Assembly: GCF_030123365.1 (NCBI RefSeq)
Contig: NZ_CP126107.1
Coordinates: 5,693,501 to 5,757,500, forward strand
Origin: Neobacillus sp. SuZ13
GTDB taxonomy: Bacteria; Bacillota; Bacilli; Bacillales; Cytobacillaceae
Length of the DNA stretch: 64,000 nucleotides
Direction: 5' to 3'
In this document: positions 1-6,773 of the stretch, piece by piece
Numbering within the stretch: position 1 is the stretch's first letter
How the letters are laid out: each line of letters starts with the position of its first letter
The notes under the pieces: generated by a model
Seen by the model: only the letters and a program-made list of their open reading frames with translations
What the model was told of the DNA's origin: nothing
Databases searched by the model: none
Position numbers and translations under genes: made by a program

Positions 1-1
1 C

Positions 2-208
2 CATCACATCCAAGATGTTGCTATCCAATCCTTTAAGCAGCTCATAAGGAAGCTGAAATTCAGCAGAAATGTCAAAAATCCATTCGCCTATTTTTATGGA
101 ATCGCAGAGAATAAGTTTTGCGTGCTATTTCATGAAATACTCAGGGATAAGTATAATCTATGTGATGCGAAAATTGAATTTAGTCTATGCTTGAACAAGA
201 ATCATTAA
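2..208 (+). CDS. C-terminal part of a gene cut by the window edge, function unknown
   Basis: An open frame runs from the first bases of the window to a TAA at 206-208 and gives 68 residues, including the stretch NPFAYFYGIAENKF followed by a basic, Cys-containing tail. The composition (many K, F, Y, L) looks coding, and the NPFAYFYG-type stretch recalls the C-terminal region of small uncharacterised Bacillus proteins, but I cannot name a family. The start lies outside the window. No gene of obvious relation follows, as the next 360 bases are non-coding. Confidence 0.55.
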   Translation, partial: HHIQDVAIQSFKQLIRKLKFSRNVKNPFAYFYGIAENKFCVLFHEILRDKYNLCDAKIEFSLCLNKNH

Positions 209-225
209 CTATTTAGGGAGTCTGC

Positions 226-257
226 TCCAGAACCGTCCCCATGTTACCTGTCACTAG
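226..257. repeat. REP-like GGGGACGGT element
   Basis: The bases around 228-240 read AACCGTCCCC on the plus strand, i.e. GGGGACGGTT on the minus strand, followed by a GTGAC-type string. The same GGGGAC-centred word occurs at 31945, 33116, 34455 and 35767. It looks like a small dispersed palindromic element. The rest of the gap (209-569) shows no convincing gene. Confidence 0.4.
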
Positions 258-605
258 ATTGTCACGAAGATAGTCATATTTTGTAGAATCTACGCACTAT
301 AGTACGTGGTAATAAATACCTATTTAGTATTAAATTAATACGAGAGACAAACACGATCACTACTGGTTGCATGGACTCTCAATTGAGCAAATAAGGAAAA
401 GAATCTTACATGCTAAGTGAGCAATTTACCCGCACGCTGCCAAGGTAGTAAGGGATATTCCATACATATAGGCGAGAGCACAGTCTTCCTTTCCGAGGGC
501 AGTACATGACAGTAATAGTAGTAGGTAAGCCTTTTTCAAATCCATTAGATTTTAAAGGAGAGGAAGACTATTTTTATTCAAAAGAACTATTTTATTGAAA
601 AGAAA

Positions 606-1142
606 ATGATCTTACTAACAGGAGAATATGATGGTTATGGCAAGCTGTGTGCACGAGTTATGGCAGGAGGTGTGTCTTTTCTGGTGGGTCGCTCACCCTT
701 ACAACTATTAAATGATGCCTTAACGTACATTGGGTTTGACCTAAAAGGGGCCATTGGAAGTGCCAAACTTATTCTTGGTGAGAGGTCGAGATGTCCAATT
801 ATCGTCAATCCTTACCAAGGTATTTGCCTGTTTCCAAACAAATCACCAAATAATGCCGATTGTATGTGGTTCAACCCCGACCATATTGTAAATACAAGAG
901 CGATGGGAAGATATCAGACAGAGGTCGAATTAAGTAACGGTCACTCGATTATCGTTGATTCAAGATTAACTTCTTTTAATAATAAAATTCACAAAGCCAA
1001 TAAATTAATGCAGTTATCTATGAAAAGAGGAAACCAGCCTGGACCTATTCTTTTCTATCTTGAATCCCCAAAAGGACATCAGTTAACCAAAGAGAAAACA
1101 GGAAACTATAATTTTAATAACTTAGAGGATAACCATAAATAA
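606..1142 (+). CDS. comK: ComK-like competence transcription factor
   Basis: The product resembles ComK, the transcription activator of competence genes in Bacillus. The alignable core is CPIIVNPYQGICLFP (ComK: PPIMVDPSNQIFLFP) followed by a Trp-His segment and a VELSNGHSI-type strand, about 178 residues against 192 in B. subtilis ComK. The first ATG is at 606, but similarity to ComK (YFIEKKMILLTGEYDGYGK against YEVNGATIAVLPEEIDGK) begins upstream of it. The frame is open back to 549, and a strong AAAGGAGAGG site at 554-563 sits 6 bases before an ATT codon at 570-572. A non-ATG start, or a lost start codon, is therefore likely. An XRE regulator follows 44 bases later. Confidence 0.8.
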   Translation: MILLTGEYDGYGKLCARVMAGGVSFLVGRSPLQLLNDALTYIGFDLKGAIGSAKLILGERSRCPIIVNPYQGICLFPNKSPNNADCMWFNPDHIVNTRAMGRYQTEVELSNGHSIIVDSRLTSFNNKIHKANKLMQLSMKRGNQPGPILFYLESPKGHQLTKEKTGNYNFNNLEDNHK

Positions 1143-1186
1143 AAAATACAATCTGTTTAAATGATTGATAGAAAGGGAGTAACTCT

Positions 1187-1441
1187 TTGAATAATTATCG
1201 TTTTGGACATGTATTAAAGAAATTAAGAAATGCACAGAATCTTTCCCAAGAGGGGTTGGCGGACCGCAGCGATCGACATCCGTCCTATATCAGCCTACTG
1301 GAAAGAAATCAGAAAAACCCAAGCTTAGATACTCTTGTTGCTCTTGCACTCGGATTGGATATGACAGCTTCTGAAATATTAAAAGAAATAGAGCAACATC
1401 CTGAGAACATCTGGATATTCAAAAATAAGAATAGGAAATGA
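1187..1441 (+). CDS. XRE-family helix-turn-helix regulator
   Basis: An 84-residue DNA-binding protein of the Cro/C1-XRE type. The helix-turn-helix spans roughly residues 7-62, with LSQEGLADRS as the second helix and turn, HPSYISLLERNQKNPSLDTL as the recognition helix, and the typical ending LALGLDMTASEIL. It has no extra domain, so it probably acts as a small repressor or activator. The start is TTG at 1187, chosen because GAAAGGGAG lies 8-10 bases upstream. It lies just downstream of the comK-like gene in the same direction; a role in competence control is possible but is only inference. Confidence 0.85.
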   Translation: MNNYRFGHVLKKLRNAQNLSQEGLADRSDRHPSYISLLERNQKNPSLDTLVALALGLDMTASEILKEIEQHPENIWIFKNKNRK

Positions 1442-1618
1442 AAGTAAAGGTAGGGTTACTTTGAAAAAATCTCTAACCAGCCAATATTGCCTTTCCCCTT
1501 GGTCTTCCAAAAGAGTTTGAATTAGTCAAACCATAAAGGTTCGTGAGGTGTTTTTTAATCTATACTTGACTATGGAAGCATATGAAACCGATTACTATAG
1601 GACGGAGAGGATCATGGT

Positions 1619-1860
1619 ATGAGAGTGGTAACAAAGTTTAAATGGGATGAATTAGAAACGATTAAAATTTACTCTGGCACGAGGTTAGGCATTTCGGAGA
1701 TATTTTCGCCGTTCCTGATGGCTACAAAAGCTTCGCATATAGTTCCCTTCTATGCCATAGTTCCTTATCAGGATACGGATTTCATAAAGAGAAAAAAGAG
1801 AGTGCTAAAACTGCTGTTAAAGAACTACGTCAAATGATGGCTGCTTTTAAGGAAGAATAG
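1619..1860 (+). pseudogene. Small conserved-looking gene split by a frameshift
   Basis: Two overlapping frames each look coding for half of one small protein. The first, from ATG 1619 after GGAGAGG, reads VVTKFKWDELETIKIYSG. From about 1675 the coding character moves to the -1 frame, which reads RHFGDIFAVPDGYKSFAYSS and continues to TAG at 1858-1860. A single lost base near 1675-1685 joins them into about 80 residues. Read without the shift, the first frame stops at 1837. I do not recognise the family. A sequencing error would also explain the split. A hairpin terminator follows at 1875. Confidence 0.6.
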
Positions 1861-1874
1861 TACACTGAACCGTT

Positions 1875-1904
1875 AAACCATGCTGGAACCGCAGCATGGT
1901 TTTA
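1875..1904 (+). terminator. Rho-independent terminator
   Basis: The arms ACCATGCT (1877-1884) and AGCATGGT (1893-1900) form an 8-bp stem with an 8-base loop, followed by TTTAT. It sits 15 bases after the frameshifted small gene. Confidence 0.7.
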
Positions 1905-2018
1905 TCTCATTATCTCTCGGCAACGTATTAATATTAGATCCACTATTAAATAGAATAAACTCTATCTATATGTATTTCATTATGGTAAAATACGAGAAAA
2001 CTATAGGGAGAATGAACT

Positions 2019-2747
2019 ATGAAATTAATCAAATCGTTAGGAATTGTATTTCTATTAACTCTGCTAGTTGTAAGTACAGTTTCGGCAGCAACCGTTACTT
2101 CCTTTTTACCAAAAAGTAATAAATTGTACTCCTATAAATCTACTTATTATAACGATAAGGGGAAAAAAGTTGGTACAACTTATACGAAGGCAAAGTATAA
2201 GACGGCTGGAAAAAGTATCCTAAAAGGGGAAGATCCGCAAGATCAATACTTAATTTCTCATTGGTACGAAGATAGTAAAAAAGGGATTTATTTTGTAGAT
2301 GGACCTGATACAGCGGCTTGGACGAAAGAAGACGTACTAGGCATGATTAAAGACAAAGAGGCGAAACTTTACTTAAAGTACCCTGTTAAAAAGGGCGCAA
2401 CCTGGAAAGGAAAGTTTGGAACACTTGTCCAGGGCGATTACCAAGTGAAAAACTATTCAGCAAAGATTGTTTCTATTAAAGAAATTGTAAAGACCCCGTA
2501 CAAATCATATAAAAGTGTAATCAAGGTTAAAATGAAACACCAAGGTTATTATGTTTACCGCTACTTTGTAAAAGGGACGGGATTAATTAAAGAGGAAACC
2601 TATACGTACGTAAAGGGCAAACCTCACAAAACAGCCGAATTATTCTTAACTAAAATCAAGTTACCAACAAGAGAGTCCGGATTCAATTTGAATCAGGACT
2701 TTTTTTCTAGGAAGATAGAAAATTATTTAACTTCTAAAAAATTATAA
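2019..2747 (+). CDS. Secreted hypothetical protein with signal peptide
   Basis: A 242-residue protein with a classic Sec signal peptide (MKLIKSLGIVFLLTLLVVST, probable cleavage after VSAA, residue about 24). The mature part is rich in K, Y and T, as in extracellular beta-rich proteins, and has no catalytic motif I can recognise. GGGAG lies 8 bases before the ATG. The last 25-30 residues (from about PTRESGF) are read through a perfect-looking terminator hairpin at 2674-2706. The natural stop may therefore have been lost and the tail may not be native. The function is unknown. Confidence 0.75.
   Translation: MKLIKSLGIVFLLTLLVVSTVSAATVTSFLPKSNKLYSYKSTYYNDKGKKVGTTYTKAKYKTAGKSILKGEDPQDQYLISHWYEDSKKGIYFVDGPDTAAWTKEDVLGMIKDKEAKLYLKYPVKKGATWKGKFGTLVQGDYQVKNYSAKIVSIKEIVKTPYKSYKSVIKVKMKHQGYYVYRYFVKGTGLIKEETYTYVKGKPHKTAELFLTKIKLPTRESGFNLNQDFFSRKIENYLTSKKL
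2674..2707 (+). terminator. Terminator hairpin inside the 3' end of the secreted-protein ORF
   Basis: AGTCCGGATTCA pairs with TGAATCAGGACT (one mismatch) over a very short loop and is followed by seven T at 2701-2707. The coding frame of the preceding gene runs through it. Confidence 0.65.
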
Positions 2748-2748
2748 A

Positions 2749-2793
2749 GGCTGACCTAAAAGGTCTTTGAATGACGACTCTTTTGGATCAGCC
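2749..2793. repeat. Long imperfect hairpin
   Basis: GGCTGACCTAAAAG at 2749 pairs with CTTTTGGATCAGCC ending at 2793 (12 of 14 positions, counting one G-U). No strong T-run follows on either side. It may be a second terminator or a remnant of a small repeat. Confidence 0.5.
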
Positions 2794-2854
2794 TCTTATG
2801 GTCAATTATCTATTATCATAGTTTAATAAATGGTAAACACCAAAGCATTATTTC

Positions 2855-2872
2855 GAAGAAACGTGTTTCTTC
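2855..2872. promoter_or_regulatory. 18-bp perfect palindrome upstream of the LCP gene
   Basis: GAAGAAAC-GT-GTTTCTTC is a perfect inverted repeat about 100 bases before the LCP start. This size and position suit a repressor or activator site; the binding protein is unknown. Confidence 0.4.
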
Positions 2873-2974
2873 CAATAATTTATATTGAATCCAACATCCA
2901 AAAACAGTAAAATATTTTCATGACTATAAACCTAGTAAATTTAGAGGAATCTCTCTACCAACATCGGAGGAAAT

Positions 2975-3952
2975 ATGAAAAAAAAGGGTAAAAATAAATG
3001 GAAAATCGTAGGTTTTAGCTTTTTGGGTATCCTTTTACTCATTATCGCAGGCGTAGGGTACGGATATTATCAATTACAGCCAGATAATCATTTTACATCA
3101 GTTCCAGTTGTAAGTTCTGGGAATAATGAACAGCAAGTAAATAAGAGTGTAGATATAAAAGAACCTGTATTTAACTTGTTATTAATTGGTTCCGATGAAA
3201 GAAAAGGTCAAAATATAGGGCATTCTGATTCAATGATGCTTGTTCATGTTGATTTAACCAAGCATGAATATGATGCAATAAGTATTCCACGTGACACCCG
3301 TGTCCATTTAGATGGCTATGGATATACTAAAATTACGAGTGTCCAATATATTATGCAGGCAACAAAAGGAGCCAAAAAAGGGGTAGAGGCTGCTGTCAAA
3401 GCAGTTGGAGAATTAACCGGTGTTCCTATCAATTATTACGTAGAAACCAATTATGGCGGCTTTCAAGCGATGGTTGATGCCGTTGGTGGTATTGATATGA
3501 ATGTCCCATTTGATGTTAAATTAACCCATCCTTGGTATAGTGAAAATAAAAATAAAGTAATAAGTACTGGTACACATGCTTTAAATGGAAAAATGGTCGC
3601 AGAGGTTGTCCACGAACGCTATTCTTTAAAAAACGGAGAGTATGGTCGTCAAAAACTCCAAGAAGAAGCACTAAAAGGAATTGCTAAGAAAGCTCTTAGT
3701 CCAAGTAATATCAATAATCTGCCTTCACTCGTAAAATCCATTCCTGATTTTGTAATAGCAAGCAATATGTCAACTTCCGATATGTTAAGTCTTGGACTTG
3801 CAGCAAAAGACTTCGAACCGAATACACAATTGGAATATCACCAGATTCCAGGTGTTGGAAAAAGAATGTATGATGACATTTTAAAAGCTAATAACTATCA
3901 ACTGGTAGTTGATCAGGATAAAATCAAAGATTTAATATCCACTCATTTTTAA
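2975..3952 (+). CDS. LCP-family (LytR-CpsA-Psr) cell-wall glycopolymer ligase
   Basis: LCP proteins transfer undecaprenyl-linked glycopolymers such as wall teichoic acid or capsule onto peptidoglycan outside the membrane. The 325-residue product has a short basic N-terminus, one membrane anchor (about residues 9-31, IVGFSFLGILLLIIAGVGYG) and the LCP domain from about residue 66: LLIGSDER, HSDSMMLVHVD, ISIPRDTRV with the conserved Arg-Asp-x-Arg, and VHERYSLKNGEYGRQ. GGAGG lies 6 bases before the ATG. The neighbouring genes make EPS and dTDP-rhamnose, so attachment of an envelope polysaccharide is likely. Which polymer it handles (TagU-like teichoic acid or EPS) cannot be read from the sequence. 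Confidence 0.92.
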   Translation: MKKKGKNKWKIVGFSFLGILLLIIAGVGYGYYQLQPDNHFTSVPVVSSGNNEQQVNKSVDIKEPVFNLLLIGSDERKGQNIGHSDSMMLVHVDLTKHEYDAISIPRDTRVHLDGYGYTKITSVQYIMQATKGAKKGVEAAVKAVGELTGVPINYYVETNYGGFQAMVDAVGGIDMNVPFDVKLTHPWYSENKNKVISTGTHALNGKMVAEVVHERYSLKNGEYGRQKLQEEALKGIAKKALSPSNINNLPSLVKSIPDFVIASNMSTSDMLSLGLAAKDFEPNTQLEYHQIPGVGKRMYDDILKANNYQLVVDQDKIKDLISTHF

Positions 3953-4000
3953 GAATACTGTTTAAAAAGTTTACACACAGCTATAAAGTTCAAATCAAAG

Positions 4001-4026
4001 GAGAACTGATTTCAGTTCTCTTTTTA
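4001..4026. terminator. Terminator between convergent LCP and rfbB genes
   Basis: GAGAACTGA (4001-4009) and TCAGTTCTC (4012-4020) form a 9-bp stem with a 2-base loop, followed by five T on the plus strand. It ends the LCP gene. It also lies directly after the minus-strand rfbB stop, though without a good T-run on that side. Confidence 0.8.
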
Positions 4027-5040
4027 GTTCTCCGTTAAATGGGTAAATTTTCGGTAATTCAGCAACTTTACCTGTTCCGACCACCAATTGATATTTAAAT
4101 ACCATTCAATAGTTTGAGCAATACCAGTTTCAAAAGTAAAAGTAGGTCTCCAACCAAGCTTCTCTATCTTCGCAGGATCAATAGCATACCGTTTATCATG
4201 CCCTAACCGATCTGTGACAAATTCAATTAACTCCTCTGATTTACCTAAAGTACGAATGATCGTCTTCACCACATCTAAATTACTCCGCTCGTTATGTCCG
4301 CCAATATTATAGACTTCTCCCGTAACACCTTTATGCATGACAAGATCTATGGCTGCACAGTGGTCCAGGACATGTAGCCAATCCCGAATATTCTTTCCAT
4401 CACCATATACCTGTACCTTTTCATCATTTAGGACACGAGAAATGGTCAATGGTATCAATTTCTCTGGGAATTGGTACGGGCCATAGTTATTGGTGCAGCG
4501 TGTAATATTGACGGGAAGTCCGTATGTTGCATGGTAGGCTCTTACTAGAAGGTCTGATGATGCCTTACTTGCACTATAGGGGCTATTTGGCTGCAATGGT
4601 GATTCTTCTGTAAAGAAAGTGGCTGGATCAAAGTCCAATTCACCATATACTTCATCGGTTGAAACATGGACGAATTTCTTAACATCAACCTTCAGAGCAG
4701 CATCTAGTAATACTTGCGTCCCTAAAACATTGGTTCGAACAAAGATACTCGGATCAGTAATCGACCGATCGACATGACTTTCCGCTGCAAAATGAACCAC
4801 ATAATCAAATTTCTCTTGTTCAAACAGAGAATTTATTGCCTCACGCTCCGTGATATCAGCCTTAATAAAATGATAGTTTCGTCTCCCCTCCATTTCACGA
4901 TGCTTTGTTAAATCACCGGCATAGGTTAATAAATCTAGATTATAAATATTGTATTGAGGGTATTTATTCATCATATAGTGAACGAAATTCCCGCCAATGA
5001 ATCCAGCACCGCCGGTAATCAGTACATTTTCCCTTTTCAC
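4024..5040 (-). CDS. rfbB: dTDP-glucose 4,6-dehydratase, isolated paralogue
   Basis: RfbB converts dTDP-glucose to dTDP-4-keto-6-deoxyglucose, the second step of dTDP-rhamnose synthesis. The product (338 aa) has the extended-SDR NAD site GGAGFIGG at residues 10-17, HFAAESHVDRS, the STDEVYGEL segment with the catalytic Thr-Asp-Glu, and the active-site YSASKAS (Tyr and Lys). It is very similar to the rfbB of the rfbACDB operon at 10380, differing mainly in the last 20 residues. It stands alone, without rfbA, rfbC or rfbD, and is separated from the operon by pgcA and ugd. It is probably a duplicate; it could instead supply a different 6-deoxysugar branch. Confidence 0.93.
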   Translation of the reverse strand: MKRENVLITGGAGFIGGNFVHYMMNKYPQYNIYNLDLLTYAGDLTKHREMEGRRNYHFIKADITEREAINSLFEQEKFDYVVHFAAESHVDRSITDPSIFVRTNVLGTQVLLDAALKVDVKKFVHVSTDEVYGELDFDPATFFTEESPLQPNSPYSASKASSDLLVRAYHATYGLPVNITRCTNNYGPYQFPEKLIPLTISRVLNDEKVQVYGDGKNIRDWLHVLDHCAAIDLVMHKGVTGEVYNIGGHNERSNLDVVKTIIRTLGKSEELIEFVTDRLGHDKRYAIDPAKIEKLGWRPTFTFETGIAQTIEWYLNINWWSEQVKLLNYRKFTHLTEN

Positions 5041-5101
5041 CCCGTTCTCCCCTTTCGTTTTTGATTAATTATAAATAATTTATAAGCATATTTTGAAAAA
5101 T

Positions 5102-5131
5102 AAAAAACAACCCCAAAGTCGAGGTTGTTCG
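5102..5131 (-). terminator. Terminator of the DUF3789 gene
   Basis: Read on the minus strand, AACAACC and GGTTGTT (with inner CG pairs) form a stem followed by TTTTTTA. It lies 15 bases after the stop of the small gene at 5146. Confidence 0.75.
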
Positions 5132-5145
5132 GTAAACGCTTTCAA

Positions 5146-5256
5146 TTATTGTTGTGATTCAAGGAGTCGGTCTCCCCTTTTAGCTGCAACCATAAGACTC
5201 ATTACTGTAAGCATAGAGAAAGATCCAACAAATAATCCTGCGATAAAGATAACCAT
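5146..5256 (-). CDS. DUF3789-type small membrane protein
   Basis: A 36-residue peptide, MVIFIAGLFVGSFSMLTVMS followed by LMVAAKRGDRLLESQQ, with one membrane helix and a basic end containing KRGD. This matches the layout of the DUF3789 family of very small Bacillus proteins. A longer frame exists upstream (to 5370), but TGGGAGG lies 7 bases before this ATG and the upstream residues have no family character, so I chose the short form. Function unknown. No partner gene is evident. Confidence 0.75.
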   Translation of the reverse strand: MVIFIAGLFVGSFSMLTVMSLMVAAKRGDRLLESQQ

Positions 5257-5620
5257 AGTGTAACCTCCCAGAGTATATTCATAATCCGTAGTAAGGTGAT
5301 CATATTCGGTAGCTGGCTGGCATAGTTGTGAGAACCTTAGCCCCTTTAGTTTTGCGCCTCCATTTTTCAATGGGTTTGCCCTTTCGTACGAACTATGTGC
5401 TTATATTGATAGTATACTAATTGTTACTAGTAATGAATAGCCCTAATAACCTATTTATATGTTAATAAAGTGGGAAATACCCAGCCTTCTCATTCTGATC
5501 CCTTTCGACATGACTAAGAATAATTTGTAGCTATTCTTCGAACGATTTAAATATAACCGTTCCTCTATACATGGTTAAATAGTGATAAGCAACCTGTTTC
5601 TTTGAAGTGGAGTGATCAAT
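5257..5620. other. Non-coding gap
   Basis: About 360 AT-rich bases between the DUF3789 gene (minus) and the first small membrane peptide (plus). It must hold divergent promoters, but I see no clear consensus boxes, repeats or longer gene. Confidence 0.5.
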
Positions 5621-5734
5621 ATGGCAGAGAAAGAAGATGGGAGAAATTTCGGTAGGGGCTGCCTTTGGGGTATCCTTTTATCATATCCTTTATGGGTAAT
5701 CGTCTATTTTATACTACGTAAAATCTTCCATTAA
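5621..5734 (+). CDS. Small membrane peptide (37 aa), first of a pair
   Basis: The ATG at 5621 opens a 37-residue frame: a charged start (MAEKEDGRNFGRG) followed by one membrane helix, CLWGILLSYPLWVIVYFILR, and a short basic end. The helix contains LWG-x4-S-x-PLW, which recurs in the peptide at 5907. GTGGAGTG lies 7 bases upstream. It has no recognised family and is too short for most gene finders. The similarity of two neighbouring peptides of equal length is the main evidence that it is real. Confidence 0.6.
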   Translation: MAEKEDGRNFGRGCLWGILLSYPLWVIVYFILRKIFH

Positions 5735-5906
5735 AGTAGCAACAATTTTTGTTCTTAATGAAAAGAACTTATTTTGAAAAATAGATTTACAGCCTTCCTT
5801 ATATGGGTATTATATATAGAAAAGAAACTGAAAGCGTTTATATATACTAAAAAATAGAACCGTGCATCACCAGATTTATCTACAACTAACAATAGGAGTG
5901 GATTTC

Positions 5907-6020
5907 ATGGACAAGCAAGGGAATCTTTTATTAGGATTATTGTGGGGAACATCTTTAAGTGTTCCATTATGGTTTGCGTTTTTCGGTTGGATTAAATTAG
6001 TAATTCAAATGATTCATTAG
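5907..6020 (+). CDS. Small membrane peptide (37 aa), second of a pair
   Basis: The ATG at 5907 follows AGGAGTG by 7 bases and encodes 37 residues: MDKQGNLLLG, then a helix with LLWGTSLSVPLWFAFFGW, then a short basic-amphipathic end. Length and core motif (LWG-x4-S-x-PLW) match the peptide at 5621, so the two look like a diverged tandem duplication. A role at the membrane is all that can be inferred; short hydrophobic peptides of this type include toxins and subunits of membrane complexes. Confidence 0.6.
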   Translation: MDKQGNLLLGLLWGTSLSVPLWFAFFGWIKLVIQMIH

Positions 6021-6096
6021 TATTATAAATAACAATAGAATAAAATAATGATCAGTTTACGCCAGATAGATTTGGACACTAGATTACAAATCTAGA

Positions 6097-6142
6097 CTCC
6101 CTACTTAAGATAGATTTTCAAATATCTATCTTAAGTAGGGAG
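6097..6142. repeat. 19-bp perfect inverted repeat
   Basis: CTCCCTACTTAAGATAGAT at 6097-6115 is the exact reverse complement of 6124-6142, with an 8-base loop. There is no T-run on either side, so it is a weak terminator candidate. It may be a small non-autonomous element. Confidence 0.7.
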
Positions 6143-6248
6143 GAAATAGAGTCATATTAGGTATGTAAAGCGATACTCTCACATTCCCCATCTAATTTAA
6201 ACTCCCCAAAACCAACAGGAAGGATCAGAATACGTAAAAATCAATAAT

Positions 6249-6698
6249 CTAAGTTGTATGAATTAGCTTTCTCTTTCTATTAATCAATAAGATTAATGAT
6301 AAAACAAGAAAGGCCCCAAGAGAATCAAACAAGACATCCCTAAAAGATGAGACTCTCCCTGGCATAAACGATTGATGATATTCATCTGTTACCGCATAAA
6401 GAAAGGTTAGCATCCATGAAAGAATATAAGAATATCGATAGATTTCAAGAGATTTAAACAATAATAGAGCAAGTATCCCGAATACCGTAACATGTGTTGC
6501 TTTCCTCACAATCAGGTTCAGCACATTAATCTCTTCATGGTCCGCACTTGATGTGTGAATAGTATTGTGTTCTTTCACTACTACATGTTGAATAGCTTTG
6601 GATGTTTTTTCTCCAGTAAAATACGGAAGCTGTGTGAAGCAAAAGATTAATGTCATCCAAATAATCGCTGCTAATAGCCACCCTTTTCTGCTATTCAT
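6249..6698 (-). CDS. VanZ-family membrane protein
   Basis: A 149-residue membrane protein of the VanZ type, named after the teicoplanin-resistance protein; the role of most members is unknown. It has an N-terminal helix (LLAAIIWMTLIFCFTQLPYF), then the family core VRKATHVTVFGILALLLF, the YAVTDEYHQSFMPGR motif (Asp-Glu-x-His-Gln) and a last helix. The start has GGGAAGGGGG upstream. It is separated from pgcA by that gene's terminator, so it is probably its own unit. Confidence 0.88.
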   Translation of the reverse strand: MNSRKGWLLAAIIWMTLIFCFTQLPYFTGEKTSKAIQHVVVKEHNTIHTSSADHEEINVLNLIVRKATHVTVFGILALLLFKSLEIYRYSYILSWMLTFLYAVTDEYHQSFMPGRVSSFRDVLFDSLGAFLVLSLILLINRKRKLIHTT

Positions 6699-6732
6699 TT
6701 ATTAACCCCCTTCCCTTTAGTAAAACAAATAA

Positions 6733-6766
6733 TCCCCCATGCCTACGATTTTAGGGCATGGAGGAT
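6733..6766 (-). terminator. Terminator of pgcA
   Basis: On the minus strand TCC-CCATGCC pairs with GGCATGG-GGA (10 of 11 positions) around an 11-base loop, and TTATTTG follows. It is 8 bases past the pgcA stop. Confidence 0.65.
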
Positions 6767-6773
6767 TCATCAT

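Noticed and set aside
1880..2119. 79-residue ORF before the secreted protein
   Set aside because: It starts in a terminator hairpin and overlaps the signal peptide region of the real gene in another frame.
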